From an uncultured Opitutia bacterium (lineage in GTDB: Bacteria > Verrucomicrobiota > Verrucomicrobiia > Opitutales > UBA953), in assembly GCA_903868455.1 (NCBI GenBank), contig CAIPVK010000288.1:1-21047 (forward strand): a stretch of 21,047 nucleotides of DNA, in the 5' to 3' direction. Both the position numbers and the translations under genes were made by a program. Below are positions 8,797 to 17,630 of the stretch, piece by piece (the first letter of the stretch is position 1; the number at the start of each line of letters is the position of its first letter). The notes under the pieces are model-generated. The model was not told the DNA's origin. It worked only from the letters and a program-made list of their open reading frames with translations, and ran no database searches.

Positions 8797-10197
8797 ATGT
8801 CCCAGCTCGACCTCGTCATCATCGGTTCCGGCCCGGGCGGCTACGTCGCCGCCATCAAGGCCGCCCAGCTCGGCCTCAAGGTCGCGCTCGTGGAGAAGGA
8901 CCCCAACCTCGGCGGCACCTGCCTGAACGTGGGCTGCATCCCCTCCAAGGCCCTCCTGCACTCCACGGAGGTCTTCGCCCACGCCCAGCACGGCAAGAAG
9001 CACGGCGTGGTCGGCGGCGACAAGCTGACCTTCGACGTCGCGGCCATGATGGCCAACAAGGACAAGGTCGTCTCGCAGCTGCGCGGCGGCGTGAAGACCC
9101 TCGTCTCCAAGCGCGGGGTCGAGATCATCCACGGCCTCGGCCGCCTCGGCGGCGCGGGCAAGGTGGTCGTCCGCTCCGACAAGGGCGAGCGCGTCCTCGA
9201 GACCAAGTCCATCCTCGTCGCGACGGGCTCGGTGCCGGTCGAGCTGCCCTTCATGAAGTTCGACGGCGAGACCGTCATCTCCTCCGACCACGGCATCGCC
9301 CTGGGCAAGGTGCCCGAGCGCATGGTCGTCGTCGGCGCCGGCGCCATCGGCCTCGAGCTCGGCTCCGTCTGGTCGCGCCTCGGCGCCCAGGTCACGGTGG
9401 TCGAGATGCTCCCTACCATCGGCGGCCCCTCCTTCGACCCCGACGTGGCCAAGGCCGCGCAGAAGGCCTTCGAGGCCCAGGGCATCAAGTTCGAGCTCGG
9501 CGCCAAGGTGACCGGCGTCAAGAAGGGCCCCGGCGGCGCCGCCCTCACCGCGGAGCGCGACGGCAAGCCCCTCGAGTTCCCCGCCGACAAGATCCTCGTC
9601 GCCGTCGGCCGCAAGGCCAACACCACGGGCCTCGGCGCGGCCGAGGCCGGCCTCAAGCTCGACGAGCGCGGCCGGATCGTCATCGACGACCACTACCGCA
9701 GCAACCTGCCCGGCGTCCTCGCCATCGGCGACGTCGTCGCCGGCCCCATGCTCGCCCACAAGGCCGAGGAGGAGGGGGTCGCCGCGGCCGAGATCCTCGC
9801 CGGCAAGCCCGGCCACGTGAACTACGGCGCCATCCCCGGCGTCATCTACACCGAGCCCGAGGTGGCCGGCGTCGGCCTGACCGAGGCCGAGGCCCAGGCC
9901 AAGGGCATCGAGGCCAAGGTGGGCAAGTTCGCCCTCCAGGCCAACGGCCGAGCCATCGCGACCGACGCGACCACGGGCTTCGTCAAGGTCGTGGCCTGCG
10001 CCAAGACCGACAAGGTCCTCGGCGTCCAGATGGTCGCCAAGGGCGCGTCGGAGATGATCGCCGCGGCCTGCGCCCACATCGAGTACGGCGGCAGCGCCGA
10101 GGACATCGCCCGCACCTGCTTCGCCCACCCGACCCTCTCCGAGTCCTTCAAGGAGGCCGCCATGGCGGTCTCCAAGTCGAGCATCCACTCGCTCTGA
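8797..10197 (+). CDS. lpd: Dihydrolipoyl dehydrogenase (E3)
   Basis: FAD flavoprotein that reoxidises the dihydrolipoyl group of E2 using NAD+. Its 466 residues are standard length. The N-terminal FAD-binding Rossmann motif is GSGPGG (about 10-15). The redox disulfide lies in GGTCLNVGCIPSK (C42 and C47). The NAD-binding motif is VVGAGAIGLELG (about 178-189), the second FAD motif is in GVLAIGDVV, and the catalytic histidine is in CFAHPTLSE (H444). It directly follows sucB (14-base gap), so its main role is in the 2-oxoglutarate complex. It could also serve pyruvate dehydrogenase, as a single Lpd often does. No Shine-Dalgarno sequence is present: the leader is CCCCCTTCCCCAAC before the ATG. The aminotransferase gene begins 4 bases after the stop. 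Confidence 0.97.
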   Translation: MSQLDLVIIGSGPGGYVAAIKAAQLGLKVALVEKDPNLGGTCLNVGCIPSKALLHSTEVFAHAQHGKKHGVVGGDKLTFDVAAMMANKDKVVSQLRGGVKTLVSKRGVEIIHGLGRLGGAGKVVVRSDKGERVLETKSILVATGSVPVELPFMKFDGETVISSDHGIALGKVPERMVVVGAGAIGLELGSVWSRLGAQVTVVEMLPTIGGPSFDPDVAKAAQKAFEAQGIKFELGAKVTGVKKGPGGAALTAERDGKPLEFPADKILVAVGRKANTTGLGAAEAGLKLDERGRIVIDDHYRSNLPGVLAIGDVVAGPMLAHKAEEEGVAAAEILAGKPGHVNYGAIPGVIYTEPEVAGVGLTEAEAQAKGIEAKVGKFALQANGRAIATDATTGFVKVVACAKTDKVLGVQMVAKGASEMIAAACAHIEYGGSAEDIARTCFAHPTLSESFKEAAMAVSKSSIHSL

Positions 10198-10201
10198 GGC
10201 C

Positions 10202-11071
10202 ATGCTCGTCCACATCGACGGCCGGTATCTCCCCAAGTCCGAGGCCAAGGTCTCCGTCTTCGACCACGGCTTCCTCTACGGCGACGGCATCTTCGAGGGC
10301 ATCCGCCTCTACCAGGGCAACGTCTTCCGCCTCGAGGAGCACCTCGAGCGGCTCGAGTGGTCGGCCAAGGCCATCTGCCTCGAGCTGCCCTGGTCCCGCA
10401 AGGAGATCTCGGACATCGTCTGCGAGACCTGCCGGCGCAACGACCTGACCGACGGCTACATCCGCCTCGTCATCTCGCGCGGCACGGGCGACCTCGGCCT
10501 GTCCCCCAAGAACTGCCCCAAGCCCTCCATCGTCTGCATCGCCGACAAGATCGCCCTCTACCCCGAGGCGCTCTACACCCAGGGCATGCGCATCATCACG
10601 GCGCCGACCCGCCGCATCAGCCCGGCGGCGCTGCCGCCGATGATCAAGTCGCTCAACTACCTCAACAACATCCTCGCGAAGATCGAGGCCCAGCAGCACG
10701 GATTCCACGAGTGCCTCATGCTCAACGAGCAGGGCTTCGTGGCCGAGTGCACCGGCGACAACGTCTTCCTCGTCCACAAGGGCCGCCTGCTCACCCCCGC
10801 CTCGCACTCCGGGGCGCTGGTCGGCATCACCCGCCAGGTCGCGATGGAGATCGCCGCCGAGCTCGGGCTCAAGGTGGTCGAGACCAACCTCACCCGTTAC
10901 GACGTCTGGAACGCCGACGAGTGCTTCCTGACCGGCACCGCCGCCGAGGTCATCCCGGTGATCGAGGTGGACGCCCGCCGCATCGGCGACGGCAAGCCCG
11001 GCCCCCAGACCGCGCGCATCCTCGAGGTCTTCCGCCGCAAGGCGTCGGCCGAGGGCACGCGCCTGCGCTGA
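10202..11071 (+). CDS. ilvE: Class IV branched-chain amino acid aminotransferase
   Basis: PLP-dependent transaminase of fold type IV, 289 residues. It probably transfers amino groups between glutamate/2-oxoglutarate and branched-chain 2-oxo acids in the cytoplasm. Visible motifs are FDHGFLYGDGIFEGIR near the N-terminus, the PLP-binding lysine K149 in MIKSLNYLNNILAK, the glutamate-containing block GFVAECTGDNVFLV, and a phosphate-binding GITR. The SLNYLNNILAK form and the short length fit the IlvE group common outside enterobacteria. A D-amino acid aminotransferase or aminodeoxychorismate lyase is the main alternative, but both fit less well at the lysine motif. It is packed between lpd (4 bases) and the ABC genes (7 bases), so it is read from the same transcript. 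The link to the OGDH genes may be 2-oxoglutarate/glutamate, but that is an inference. Only GAGG, too close to the ATG, resembles a ribosome-binding site. Confidence 0.88.
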   Translation: MLVHIDGRYLPKSEAKVSVFDHGFLYGDGIFEGIRLYQGNVFRLEEHLERLEWSAKAICLELPWSRKEISDIVCETCRRNDLTDGYIRLVISRGTGDLGLSPKNCPKPSIVCIADKIALYPEALYTQGMRIITAPTRRISPAALPPMIKSLNYLNNILAKIEAQQHGFHECLMLNEQGFVAECTGDNVFLVHKGRLLTPASHSGALVGITRQVAMEIAAELGLKVVETNLTRYDVWNADECFLTGTAAEVIPVIEVDARRIGDGKPGPQTARILEVFRRKASAEGTRLR

Positions 11072-11078
11072 GCCCGCG

Positions 11079-12899
11079 ATGGCCGAGGACGGCGACGGCA
11101 CCCGCCCCGCGAGGGGCGTGCTCCGCCGCCTCGTGGGCATCGCCTGGGAGCACCGCCGCGACTGCCTCGGGCTGCTCGGCCTCCAGTTCCTGCTCACCGG
11201 CCTGACCGTGGCCATCCTCGCCCTGACCGGGGCGGGCATCGACCTCGTGCGCCGGGCGGCGCAGGCCGACGCCCCGGTCCCGGCCAACCTCGGCTGGCTG
11301 CCGGCCGGGAGCGCGGTCTCGATGTGCGCCTGGCTGGCGGCCGTCATCCTCGGGCTGGCCGCGGTCCGGGCCGCCCTGTCCTACGCGTACGGCGTGGCGT
11401 CCGTCCGCTTCCTCCACGGCCGCGTGGTGGTCGGCATGCGCGCCCGGGTGTACGCCAAGCTCCAGCAGCTGAGCTTCCGCTTCTTCGACGCCAACGCGAG
11501 CGGCTCGATCATCAACCGCGTCACGGCGGACGCCCATTCCGTCCGCCTCTTCATCGAGGGCGTCGTCCTGCAGGTGGCCATCATCGCCCTGACGCTCGGG
11601 GTCTGCGCGGCCTACATGCTGGCGACGGATTGGCGCCTGACGCTCGCCTGCCTGGCCTTCCTCCCGCTGCAGGTCGCCTTCGCCATCCGCTTCTCGCGCC
11701 GGGTGCGCCCGGCCTACGAGGAGAACCGCGAGCGCATGGACCGGCTCGTGCTGGCCTTCTCCGAGACCACCCAGGGCATCCAGACGGTCAAGGGCCTGGC
11801 CGCCGAGGCGCGCGCCCGGGCGGCCTTCGGGGCCCGCAACGAGGAGGTCCGCGCCCAGAAGCAGAAGGTCATCGGCGAGGTGGCGACCTTCTGGCCCGTC
11901 ATCGACGGGTTGAACCACCTCTCCCTCGCCGTCCTGCTCGGCTACGGGGGCTGGCGCGTCGTCCAGGGCGACCTCGCCCTCGGCTCGGGCCTGGTCGCCT
12001 TCGCCGCCCTCCTCCAGCAGTTCGCGGGCCAGGTGGCGACGGTCGCGACGGTGGTGGACAACGCCCAGGTCGCCGTGACCGGCGCGCGCCGCATCTTCGA
12101 GGTGATGGACACCGAGCCCGGGGTGGCCAGCCGCCCGGGGGCCGCCTCGCCCGGCCGCTTCCTCGGCCGCGTGGCCTTCGAGAACGTCCGCTTCGAGTAC
12201 CGCGAGCGCGACACCGTCCTGCGCGACCTGTCCTTCGTGGCGGAGCCCGGCCAGCGCATCGCCATCGCCGGCGCGACCGGCTCGGGCAAGTCCGCCCTGC
12301 TCTCGCTCATCCCCCGCTTCTACGACCCCAGCTCGGGGCGGGTGACGCTCGACGGCATCGACCTGCGCGACCTCCCCCTGCCCGAGCTCCGGCGGCAGGT
12401 GGGCGTCGTCTTCCAGGACAACTTCCTCTTCTCCAACACCATCGCGGCGAACATCGCCTTCGGCCACCCCGAGGCCTCGCGCGAGCGGATCGAGCGCGCC
12501 GCGCGCGTCGCCCAGGCCGACGGCTTCATCCGCGAGCTGCCCGAGGGCTACGACACCCTGCTCGGCGAGAGCGGGGTCAACCTCTCGGGCGGCCAGCGCC
12601 AGCGTCTGGCCATCGCCCGCGCGCTCCTGCTGGAGCCGACCGTGCTGCTGCTCGACGACCCGACCTCGGCCATCGACGCCGAGACGGAGCGCGAGATCCT
12701 CGAGGCCATGGAGTCCGCCATGCGCGGCCGGACGACCTTCATCGTGGCCCACCGCCTCGCCACGCTGCGCCGCGCCGACCGCATCCTCGTGCTGGACCGC
12801 GGCCGCCTCGCCCAGTCGGGCACCCACGAGGAGCTGATGGCGGAGGACGGCCCCTATCGGCGGGCGATCCGCGTGCAGACGGAAGGGGGCGCGCCATGA
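11079..12899 (+). CDS. ABC exporter half-transporter, degenerate-site subunit
   Basis: Type IV ABC exporter subunit of 606 residues: an N-terminal transmembrane domain with about six helices (about 25-320) fused to an ATPase domain. In the ATPase domain Walker A is GATGSGKS (about 398-405), the Q-loop is in VVFQDNFLFSNT, the signature is LSGGQ (502-506), and the switch histidine is in FIVAHRLAT. Walker B reads VLLLDDPTSAID, so the catalytic glutamate is replaced by aspartate (D527). This is the pattern of the degenerate-site subunit in heterodimeric exporters such as TM287/TM288, LmrCD and BmrCD. The partner is encoded by the next gene, whose ATG overlaps this stop codon (12896-12899). Substrate is unknown; multidrug or lipid export are typical of the family. 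It starts 7 bases after the aminotransferase gene with no clear Shine-Dalgarno sequence. Confidence 0.92.
   Translation: MAEDGDGTRPARGVLRRLVGIAWEHRRDCLGLLGLQFLLTGLTVAILALTGAGIDLVRRAAQADAPVPANLGWLPAGSAVSMCAWLAAVILGLAAVRAALSYAYGVASVRFLHGRVVVGMRARVYAKLQQLSFRFFDANASGSIINRVTADAHSVRLFIEGVVLQVAIIALTLGVCAAYMLATDWRLTLACLAFLPLQVAFAIRFSRRVRPAYEENRERMDRLVLAFSETTQGIQTVKGLAAEARARAAFGARNEEVRAQKQKVIGEVATFWPVIDGLNHLSLAVLLGYGGWRVVQGDLALGSGLVAFAALLQQFAGQVATVATVVDNAQVAVTGARRIFEVMDTEPGVASRPGAASPGRFLGRVAFENVRFEYRERDTVLRDLSFVAEPGQRIAIAGATGSGKSALLSLIPRFYDPSSGRVTLDGIDLRDLPLPELRRQVGVVFQDNFLFSNTIAANIAFGHPEASRERIERAARVAQADGFIRELPEGYDTLLGESGVNLSGGQRQRLAIARALLLEPTVLLLDDPTSAIDAETEREILEAMESAMRGRTTFIVAHRLATLRRADRILVLDRGRLAQSGTHEELMAEDGPYRRAIRVQTEGGAP
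12883..12889 (+). promoter_or_regulatory. Ribosome-binding site for the second ABC gene
   Basis: AAGGGGG, ending 6 bases before the ATG at 12896, is one of the few good Shine-Dalgarno-like sequences in the window. Together with the ATGA stop/start overlap it fixes the start of the second exporter gene, whose frame stays open for another 1.5 kb upstream. Confidence 0.6.
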
Positions 12900-14710
12900 G
12901 CGCCGCGCCCGACCCCAAGGCGGAGCTGACGGTCCGCCGCCAGCGGCCGGAGGACGACGAGCCCGACCGCCTGCCGCTCACCTGGGCGCTGGTCCGCCGC
13001 GTCGTCGGCCTGCTCGCGCCCTACGCCCGCTGGCGCAACACCCTGTTCGCCCTCTCGGCCGCGCGGGCCGTGCAGATGCCCCTCCTTGCCTGGCTGCTCG
13101 CCCACATCATCCGCGAGCCCGTGGCCCATGGCGAGCTCGCCGCCCTGCCCGGCTGGATCGGCGCCTTCCTCGCCGTCGTGCTCGCGACCGAGGTCACCCT
13201 CTACTGGCGCATCCGGCTCGCGCACCAGCTGGGCGAGTGCGTCCTGAGGGACCTCCGCGACCGGATGATGGCGCACCTGCTGACCCAGCCGCTCGCCTTC
13301 TTCCACGCCCGCCGCCACGGCTCGCTCATCAGCCGGATGGTCGGGGACATCGAGCAGGTGCGCAACGGGGTGCAGAACAACCTCTTCATCACCCTCATCC
13401 AGGCAGGCCAGATGCTGGGGGCGGCGGTCGCGATGGCGGTCGTCCAGCCCCGCCTCTTCCTCGTGCTGCTGGCCCTGGCCCCGCCGCTCTGGGCCATCAA
13501 CCGCCACTTCCGCGGGCGCATCCTCGACGCCTCGCGCACCCAGCAGGAGAGCTTCTCGCGCGTCACGGCCGCCCTCGCCGAGACGGTGCAGGGCATCCGC
13601 GTCACCCAGGGCTTCGCGCGCGAGGAGACCAACGCGGGCATCTTCTCGCGGCTCGTCCACGCGCTGGCCGGCAACGTCGTCCGCACGAGCCGCCTCGTGG
13701 CCCTCTTCCTGCCGCTGCTCGAGCTCAACGCCCAGGGCTTCCTCGCCGCGTTGGTCGCGGTCGGCGGCTGGCTGGCGGCGACGGGCGCGGCGAGCCCCGG
13801 GGACCTCGTCACCTTCTTCTTCCTGGCGAACCTCTTCTTCAGCCCCATCACCCTGATCGGCACGCAGCTCTCCGAGGCGACGCTCGCCATGGCCAGCGCC
13901 GAGCGCGTCTTCCGCATCCTCGACACGCCCCCGGCGTGGCAGGACCGCCCGGACGCCCTGCCCTGCCCCCCGCTGCGGGGCGCGGTGGCCTTCGAGTCGG
14001 TCGGCTTCGCCTACGAGGAGGGGCGCCCCGTGCTCCACGACCTGAGCTTCCGCGCGGAGCCGGGCGAGGTCGTCGCCCTCGTGGGCCACACCGGCTCGGG
14101 CAAGTCGACGGTCATCTCCCTGCTCTCCCGCTTCCACCCCGCCGGCTCCGGGCGGATCACGGTCGACGGCCTCGACCTGGCCGGCATCCGGCAGGACAGC
14201 CTGCGGGCCCAGATGGGCTTCGTCTTCCAGTCGAACTTCCTCTTCTCGGGCACGGTCGCGGACAACGTCCGCCAGGGGAAGCCCGACGCCACCGACGCGG
14301 AGATCCTCGCCGCCTTCGACGCCCTCGACTGCCGCGACCTGGTCGACGCCCTGCCCCAGGGGATCGCCACCGAGCTGAGCGAGCGCGGCCGCGGCCTCTC
14401 CATGGGCCAGCAGCAGATCGTCGCCTTCGCCCGGGCCCTCATCTCCGACCCCCGCATCCTCGTCCTCGACGAGGCCACGAGCGCGGTCGACACGCTGACC
14501 GAGGCCCGCCTGCAGGTGGCCCTGGCCCGGCTCATGCGCGGTCGCACCTGCTTCGTGGTCGCCCATCGCCTGAGCACCATCCGGAACGCCGACCGGATCC
14601 TGGTCCTGGACCACGGCCGGCTGGTCGAGTCGGGCCGGCACGCCGAGCTCCTGGGGCGGGACGGCCCCTACGCCCGCCTGCACGCCGAATTCACGCGCCG
14701 GGAGGCCTGA
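12896..14710 (+). CDS. ABC exporter half-transporter, catalytic-site subunit
   Basis: Second half of the heterodimeric ABC exporter, 604 residues, with a transmembrane domain (about 35-335) and an ATPase domain. Walker A is GHTGSGKS (about 397-404) and Walker B is ILVLDEATSAVD with the catalytic glutamate present (E526). The signature motif is LSMGQ (501-505) instead of LSGGQ. The altered signature here and the missing glutamate in the first subunit would meet at the same ATP site, while the other site (this Walker A/B with the partner's LSGGQ) is canonical. This is the arrangement of TM287/TM288-type transporters. The frame is open from about 11324, but the real start is 12896: it has AAGGGGG upstream, overlaps the previous stop as ATGA, and gives the expected length. 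A stem without a T run, CCGGG-AG-GCC-TGATC-GGC-CCCGG, spans the stop (14698-14720). Confidence 0.92.
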   Translation: MSAAPDPKAELTVRRQRPEDDEPDRLPLTWALVRRVVGLLAPYARWRNTLFALSAARAVQMPLLAWLLAHIIREPVAHGELAALPGWIGAFLAVVLATEVTLYWRIRLAHQLGECVLRDLRDRMMAHLLTQPLAFFHARRHGSLISRMVGDIEQVRNGVQNNLFITLIQAGQMLGAAVAMAVVQPRLFLVLLALAPPLWAINRHFRGRILDASRTQQESFSRVTAALAETVQGIRVTQGFAREETNAGIFSRLVHALAGNVVRTSRLVALFLPLLELNAQGFLAALVAVGGWLAATGAASPGDLVTFFFLANLFFSPITLIGTQLSEATLAMASAERVFRILDTPPAWQDRPDALPCPPLRGAVAFESVGFAYEEGRPVLHDLSFRAEPGEVVALVGHTGSGKSTVISLLSRFHPAGSGRITVDGLDLAGIRQDSLRAQMGFVFQSNFLFSGTVADNVRQGKPDATDAEILAAFDALDCRDLVDALPQGIATELSERGRGLSMGQQQIVAFARALISDPRILVLDEATSAVDTLTEARLQVALARLMRGRTCFVVAHRLSTIRNADRILVLDHGRLVESGRHAELLGRDGPYARLHAEFTRREA

Positions 14711-14726
14711 TCGGCCCCGGCGGGAA

Positions 14727-14840
14727 AGGGAGGGGCCAGGCTGACCACGGCGCACGGTCCGCCGCCGTCCGTTGCTTCCTTCCGGACCTGGCGGGTTGCG
14801 GCGACGCCCCGTCGCATGGGGCCTGGCTTGCCCCGACCCT
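14727..14840 (-). ncRNA. ffs: Signal recognition particle RNA (small bacterial 4.5S type)
   Basis: RNA partner of Ffh that targets nascent membrane proteins. On the minus strand the conserved apical hairpin reads CAGGTCCGGAAGGAAGCA (about 14772-14789), with the GGAA tetraloop and the Ffh-binding internal loop. The ends pair as a long rod: AGGG/CCCT, GGGG/CCCC, then CCAGGC/GCCTGG, with a small CAAG bulge, giving about 114 nucleotides. That is the size of the E. coli 4.5S RNA, without the Alu domain. A possible -10 box, TAGGTT, lies at 14854-14849, 8 bases before the 5' end; no convincing -35 was found. The gene sits head-to-head with valS and tail-to-tail with the ABC genes. The ends are estimated from pairing to within a few bases. 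Confidence 0.9.
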
Positions 14841-14898
14841 GCGGCGAAAACCTAGCCTTTTCAACCCGCAACTTCCCCCCTAACTAGACCCTTCCGCG

Positions 14899-17622
14899 AT
14901 GGCCGAGATCCCCAAGTCCTACGAACCCGCCTCCGTCGAGTCCCGCTGGTACGACCGGTGGGTCGAGTCCGGCTGCTTCGCGGGCAAGGTCCAGCCCGGC
15001 AAGGCCCCCTTCGCGGTGATGATCCCGCCGCCCAACGTCACGGGGGTCCTGCACATGGGCCACCTGCTCAACAACACGCTGCAGGACATCCTCGTCCGCC
15101 GCGCCCGGCAGGAGGGCAAGTCCGCCCTCTGGCTCCCGGGCACCGACCACGCCGGCATCGCCACCCAGTCCCGCGTCGAGCGCGAGCTGCGCCAGAAGGA
15201 GGGCAAGACCCGCCACGACCTCGGCCGCGAGGCCTTCGTCGCCCGCGCCGCCGAGTGGCGCGACACCCACGGCGGCATCATCCTGCGCCAGCTGCGCAAG
15301 CTCGGCGCCTCCTGCGACTGGGACCGCACCGCCCACACCCTCGACGCCGGCTACTCCCGCGCCGTCCTCCAGGCCTTCGTCACCCTCCACGACCGCGGGT
15401 ACATCTACCGGGGCCGGCGCATGGTCAACTGGTGCCCCGTCTCCCTGACCGGCCTGTCCGACGAGGAGGTCATCATGAAGCCCTCCAAGGGCTTCCTCTA
15501 CCGGATGCGCTACGAGGTGGCCGACGCCCCGGGCACGTTCCTCGAGATCTCGACCACCCGCCCCGAGACCATCCCCGGCGACACCGCCGTGGCGGTCCAC
15601 CCCGAGGACGAGCGCTACCGCCACCTCATCGGGAAGCACGTCTGGCGGCCCTTCCCCCGCGAGCGCATCCCCATCGTCGGCGACGCCGCGGTCGACCGCG
15701 CCTTCGGCTCCGGCGTGCTCAAGGTCACGCCCGCGCACGACCGGACGGACTTCGAGATCGGCCAGCGCCACGGCCTGCCCGTCCGCGACGTCCTCCACCC
15801 CGACGGCCGCCTCAACGACCTCGCGGGCGACCTCGCGGGCGTCGACCGCTTCAAGGCCCGCGAGCTCGCCGCGCGCAAGCTCGAGGAGCTCGGCCTCCTG
15901 ATCAAGGCCGAGCCCTACGAGAACAACGTCGGCTACTCGGAGCGCGCCGACGTCCCCATCGAGCCCCGCCTGAGCGAGCAGTGGTTCCTCCGCTACCCCA
16001 AGGTCGAGGAGGCCAAGCGCGCCGTCGCGGAGGGCTTCATCGAGTTCAAGCCCGAGCGCTGGACCAAGACCTACCTGCACTGGCTCAACACCATCCAGGA
16101 CTGGTGCATCAGCCGCCAGCTCTGGTGGGGCCACCGCATCCCCGTCTGGTACCGCAAGGGCGCGGACCGCGCCGACGCCGCGAACCGCCACGTCTCGGTC
16201 GACGGCCCCGCCGACCCCGAGAACTGGGAGCAGGAGGCCGACGTGCTCGACACCTGGGCCTCGTCCTGGCTCTGGTGCCTCGCCCCGCTGGGCTGGCGCA
16301 AGCCCGGCGACCGCACGCCCGAGCTCGACCACTGGTACCCGACCGGCGCCCTCGCCACCGGGCCCGACATCATCTTCCTCTGGGTCGCGCGCATGATCAT
16401 CGCCGGCCTCGAGCTCCACGGGCCCGAGCGCAAGACCCTGACCGACGACGAGATCCGCGCCCGCATCCCCTTCCGCCGCGTGGTCTTCAACGGCATCATC
16501 CGCGACGCCCAGGGCCGCAAGATGTCGAAGTCCCTCGGCAACTCGCCCGAGCCCCTCGACCTCATCGCCAAGTTCGGGGCCGACGGCCTGCGCTTCGGCC
16601 TGCTCTCCATCGCGCCCAAGGGCCAGGACATCCTGTTCTCGGAGGAGCGCGTCCAGCAGGGCCGCAACTTCTGCAACAAGCTCTGGAACGCCGCGCGCTT
16701 CCGCCAGATGTCGGGACCGGCGGGCGACAACGCCTCCGTCGCCGCCATCGTCGCCCGCATCGACGGCCGCGCGCTCGACGCCGACGACCAGGCCATCCTC
16801 GCGCGCCTGGCCGAGACGTCGGACGCCGTCGCCGCCGCCCTCGCCGCGCACGAGTTCACCGACTACACCCAGGCGCTCTACGGCTTCTTCTGGGGCGACT
16901 TCTGCGACTGGTACGTCGAGGTCTCCAAGTCGCGCCTCGCCGACCCCGCGGCCAAGCCCTCCTGCCTCGCGGTCCAGGACCTCGTCCTCCGCCAGTTCCT
17001 CCTCCTGCTCCACCCGCTCGCGCCCTTCATCACGGAGGAGCTCTGGCACCTGCTGGGCTACGGCCCCGAGGCCGACTTCATCCAGGCCCACGGCCCCGAG
17101 ACGGGCGCCCAGCTCCTCGAGGCCCTGGCCAAGGTCGGCGCCCGCCCCGACCCCGCGGCCGTGGCCGACATCGCCCGCCTCCGCGTGCTCGTCGCCGGCA
17201 TCCGCTCCGTCAAGGCCGCCGCCGGCCAGGCGGGCCGCCGCGACGGCGCCGTCACCTTCGTCCCCAAGGACGCCGCCGCGCGCGCCTTGGCCGAGACCGC
17301 CCGCGAGAAGATCCTCCGGCTCGCCGGTCTCGCCGAGCTGCGCTTGGCCGACGACACCCAGGGCCGCCCCGGCGAGGTGACCGAGGTCGGCACCGTGCTC
17401 CTCGAGCAGTCCGGCCAGGTCGACGCCGAGGCCGAGCGTGCCCGCCTCGGCAAGGAGCTCGAGAAGCTCGAGAAGGCCGTCGCCACGGGCGAGGCCAAGC
17501 TCGGCAACGCCGCCTTCGTCTCCAAGGCCCCGCCCGCCATCCTCGACGGCGCCAAGGCCCAGCTGGCCGAGGCCAAGGCCCGGCGCGACGAGGTCGCGCG
17601 CATGCTCGCCGCCCTGGGCTGA
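14899..17622 (+). CDS. valS: Valyl-tRNA synthetase
   Basis: Class Ia aminoacyl-tRNA synthetase that charges tRNA-Val, 907 residues (E. coli 951). The HIGH signature appears as HMGH (about 52-55) in PPPNVTGVLHMGHLLNNTLQ, preceded by the ValRS hallmark YEPASVESRWYDRW. The editing domain spans about 190-340 and hydrolyses mischarged Thr. The second ATP motif is KMSKS (541-545) in GRKMSKSLGNSPEPLDLI. The anticodon-binding domain follows, and the last 65 residues form the ValRS coiled-coil arm, rich in Glu/Lys/Ala. The leader (14841-14898) has no Shine-Dalgarno sequence; CCTTCC ends 3 bases before the ATG. A weak -35/-10 pair (TTTTCA at 14858, TAACTA at 14881, 17-base spacing) is possible but would leave a very short leader. 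It heads a tight gene string with nagB after 8 bases. Confidence 0.97.
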   Translation: MAEIPKSYEPASVESRWYDRWVESGCFAGKVQPGKAPFAVMIPPPNVTGVLHMGHLLNNTLQDILVRRARQEGKSALWLPGTDHAGIATQSRVERELRQKEGKTRHDLGREAFVARAAEWRDTHGGIILRQLRKLGASCDWDRTAHTLDAGYSRAVLQAFVTLHDRGYIYRGRRMVNWCPVSLTGLSDEEVIMKPSKGFLYRMRYEVADAPGTFLEISTTRPETIPGDTAVAVHPEDERYRHLIGKHVWRPFPRERIPIVGDAAVDRAFGSGVLKVTPAHDRTDFEIGQRHGLPVRDVLHPDGRLNDLAGDLAGVDRFKARELAARKLEELGLLIKAEPYENNVGYSERADVPIEPRLSEQWFLRYPKVEEAKRAVAEGFIEFKPERWTKTYLHWLNTIQDWCISRQLWWGHRIPVWYRKGADRADAANRHVSVDGPADPENWEQEADVLDTWASSWLWCLAPLGWRKPGDRTPELDHWYPTGALATGPDIIFLWVARMIIAGLELHGPERKTLTDDEIRARIPFRRVVFNGIIRDAQGRKMSKSLGNSPEPLDLIAKFGADGLRFGLLSIAPKGQDILFSEERVQQGRNFCNKLWNAARFRQMSGPAGDNASVAAIVARIDGRALDADDQAILARLAETSDAVAAALAAHEFTDYTQALYGFFWGDFCDWYVEVSKSRLADPAAKPSCLAVQDLVLRQFLLLLHPLAPFITEELWHLLGYGPEADFIQAHGPETGAQLLEALAKVGARPDPAAVADIARLRVLVAGIRSVKAAAGQAGRRDGAVTFVPKDAAARALAETAREKILRLAGLAELRLADDTQGRPGEVTEVGTVLLEQSGQVDAEAERARLGKELEKLEKAVATGEAKLGNAAFVSKAPPAILDGAKAQLAEAKARRDEVARMLAALG

Positions 17623-17630
17623 ACCTTCCC

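Noticed and set aside
11324..12895. Upstream extension of the second ABC gene's frame
   Set aside because: It is Pro/Arg-rich, out of frame with the first ABC gene, and unlike any exporter. The start at 12896 has a ribosome-binding site and gives the correct N-terminus.
14841..14898. T-box or other riboswitch leader for valS
   Set aside because: The 58 bases are too short and contain no T-box sequence; most of the gap is explained by ffs on the other strand.
14958..17630. Upstream extension of the nagB frame through valS
   Set aside because: Arg/Pro-rich shadow translation of valS; the NagB-like sequence begins exactly at ATG 17631.
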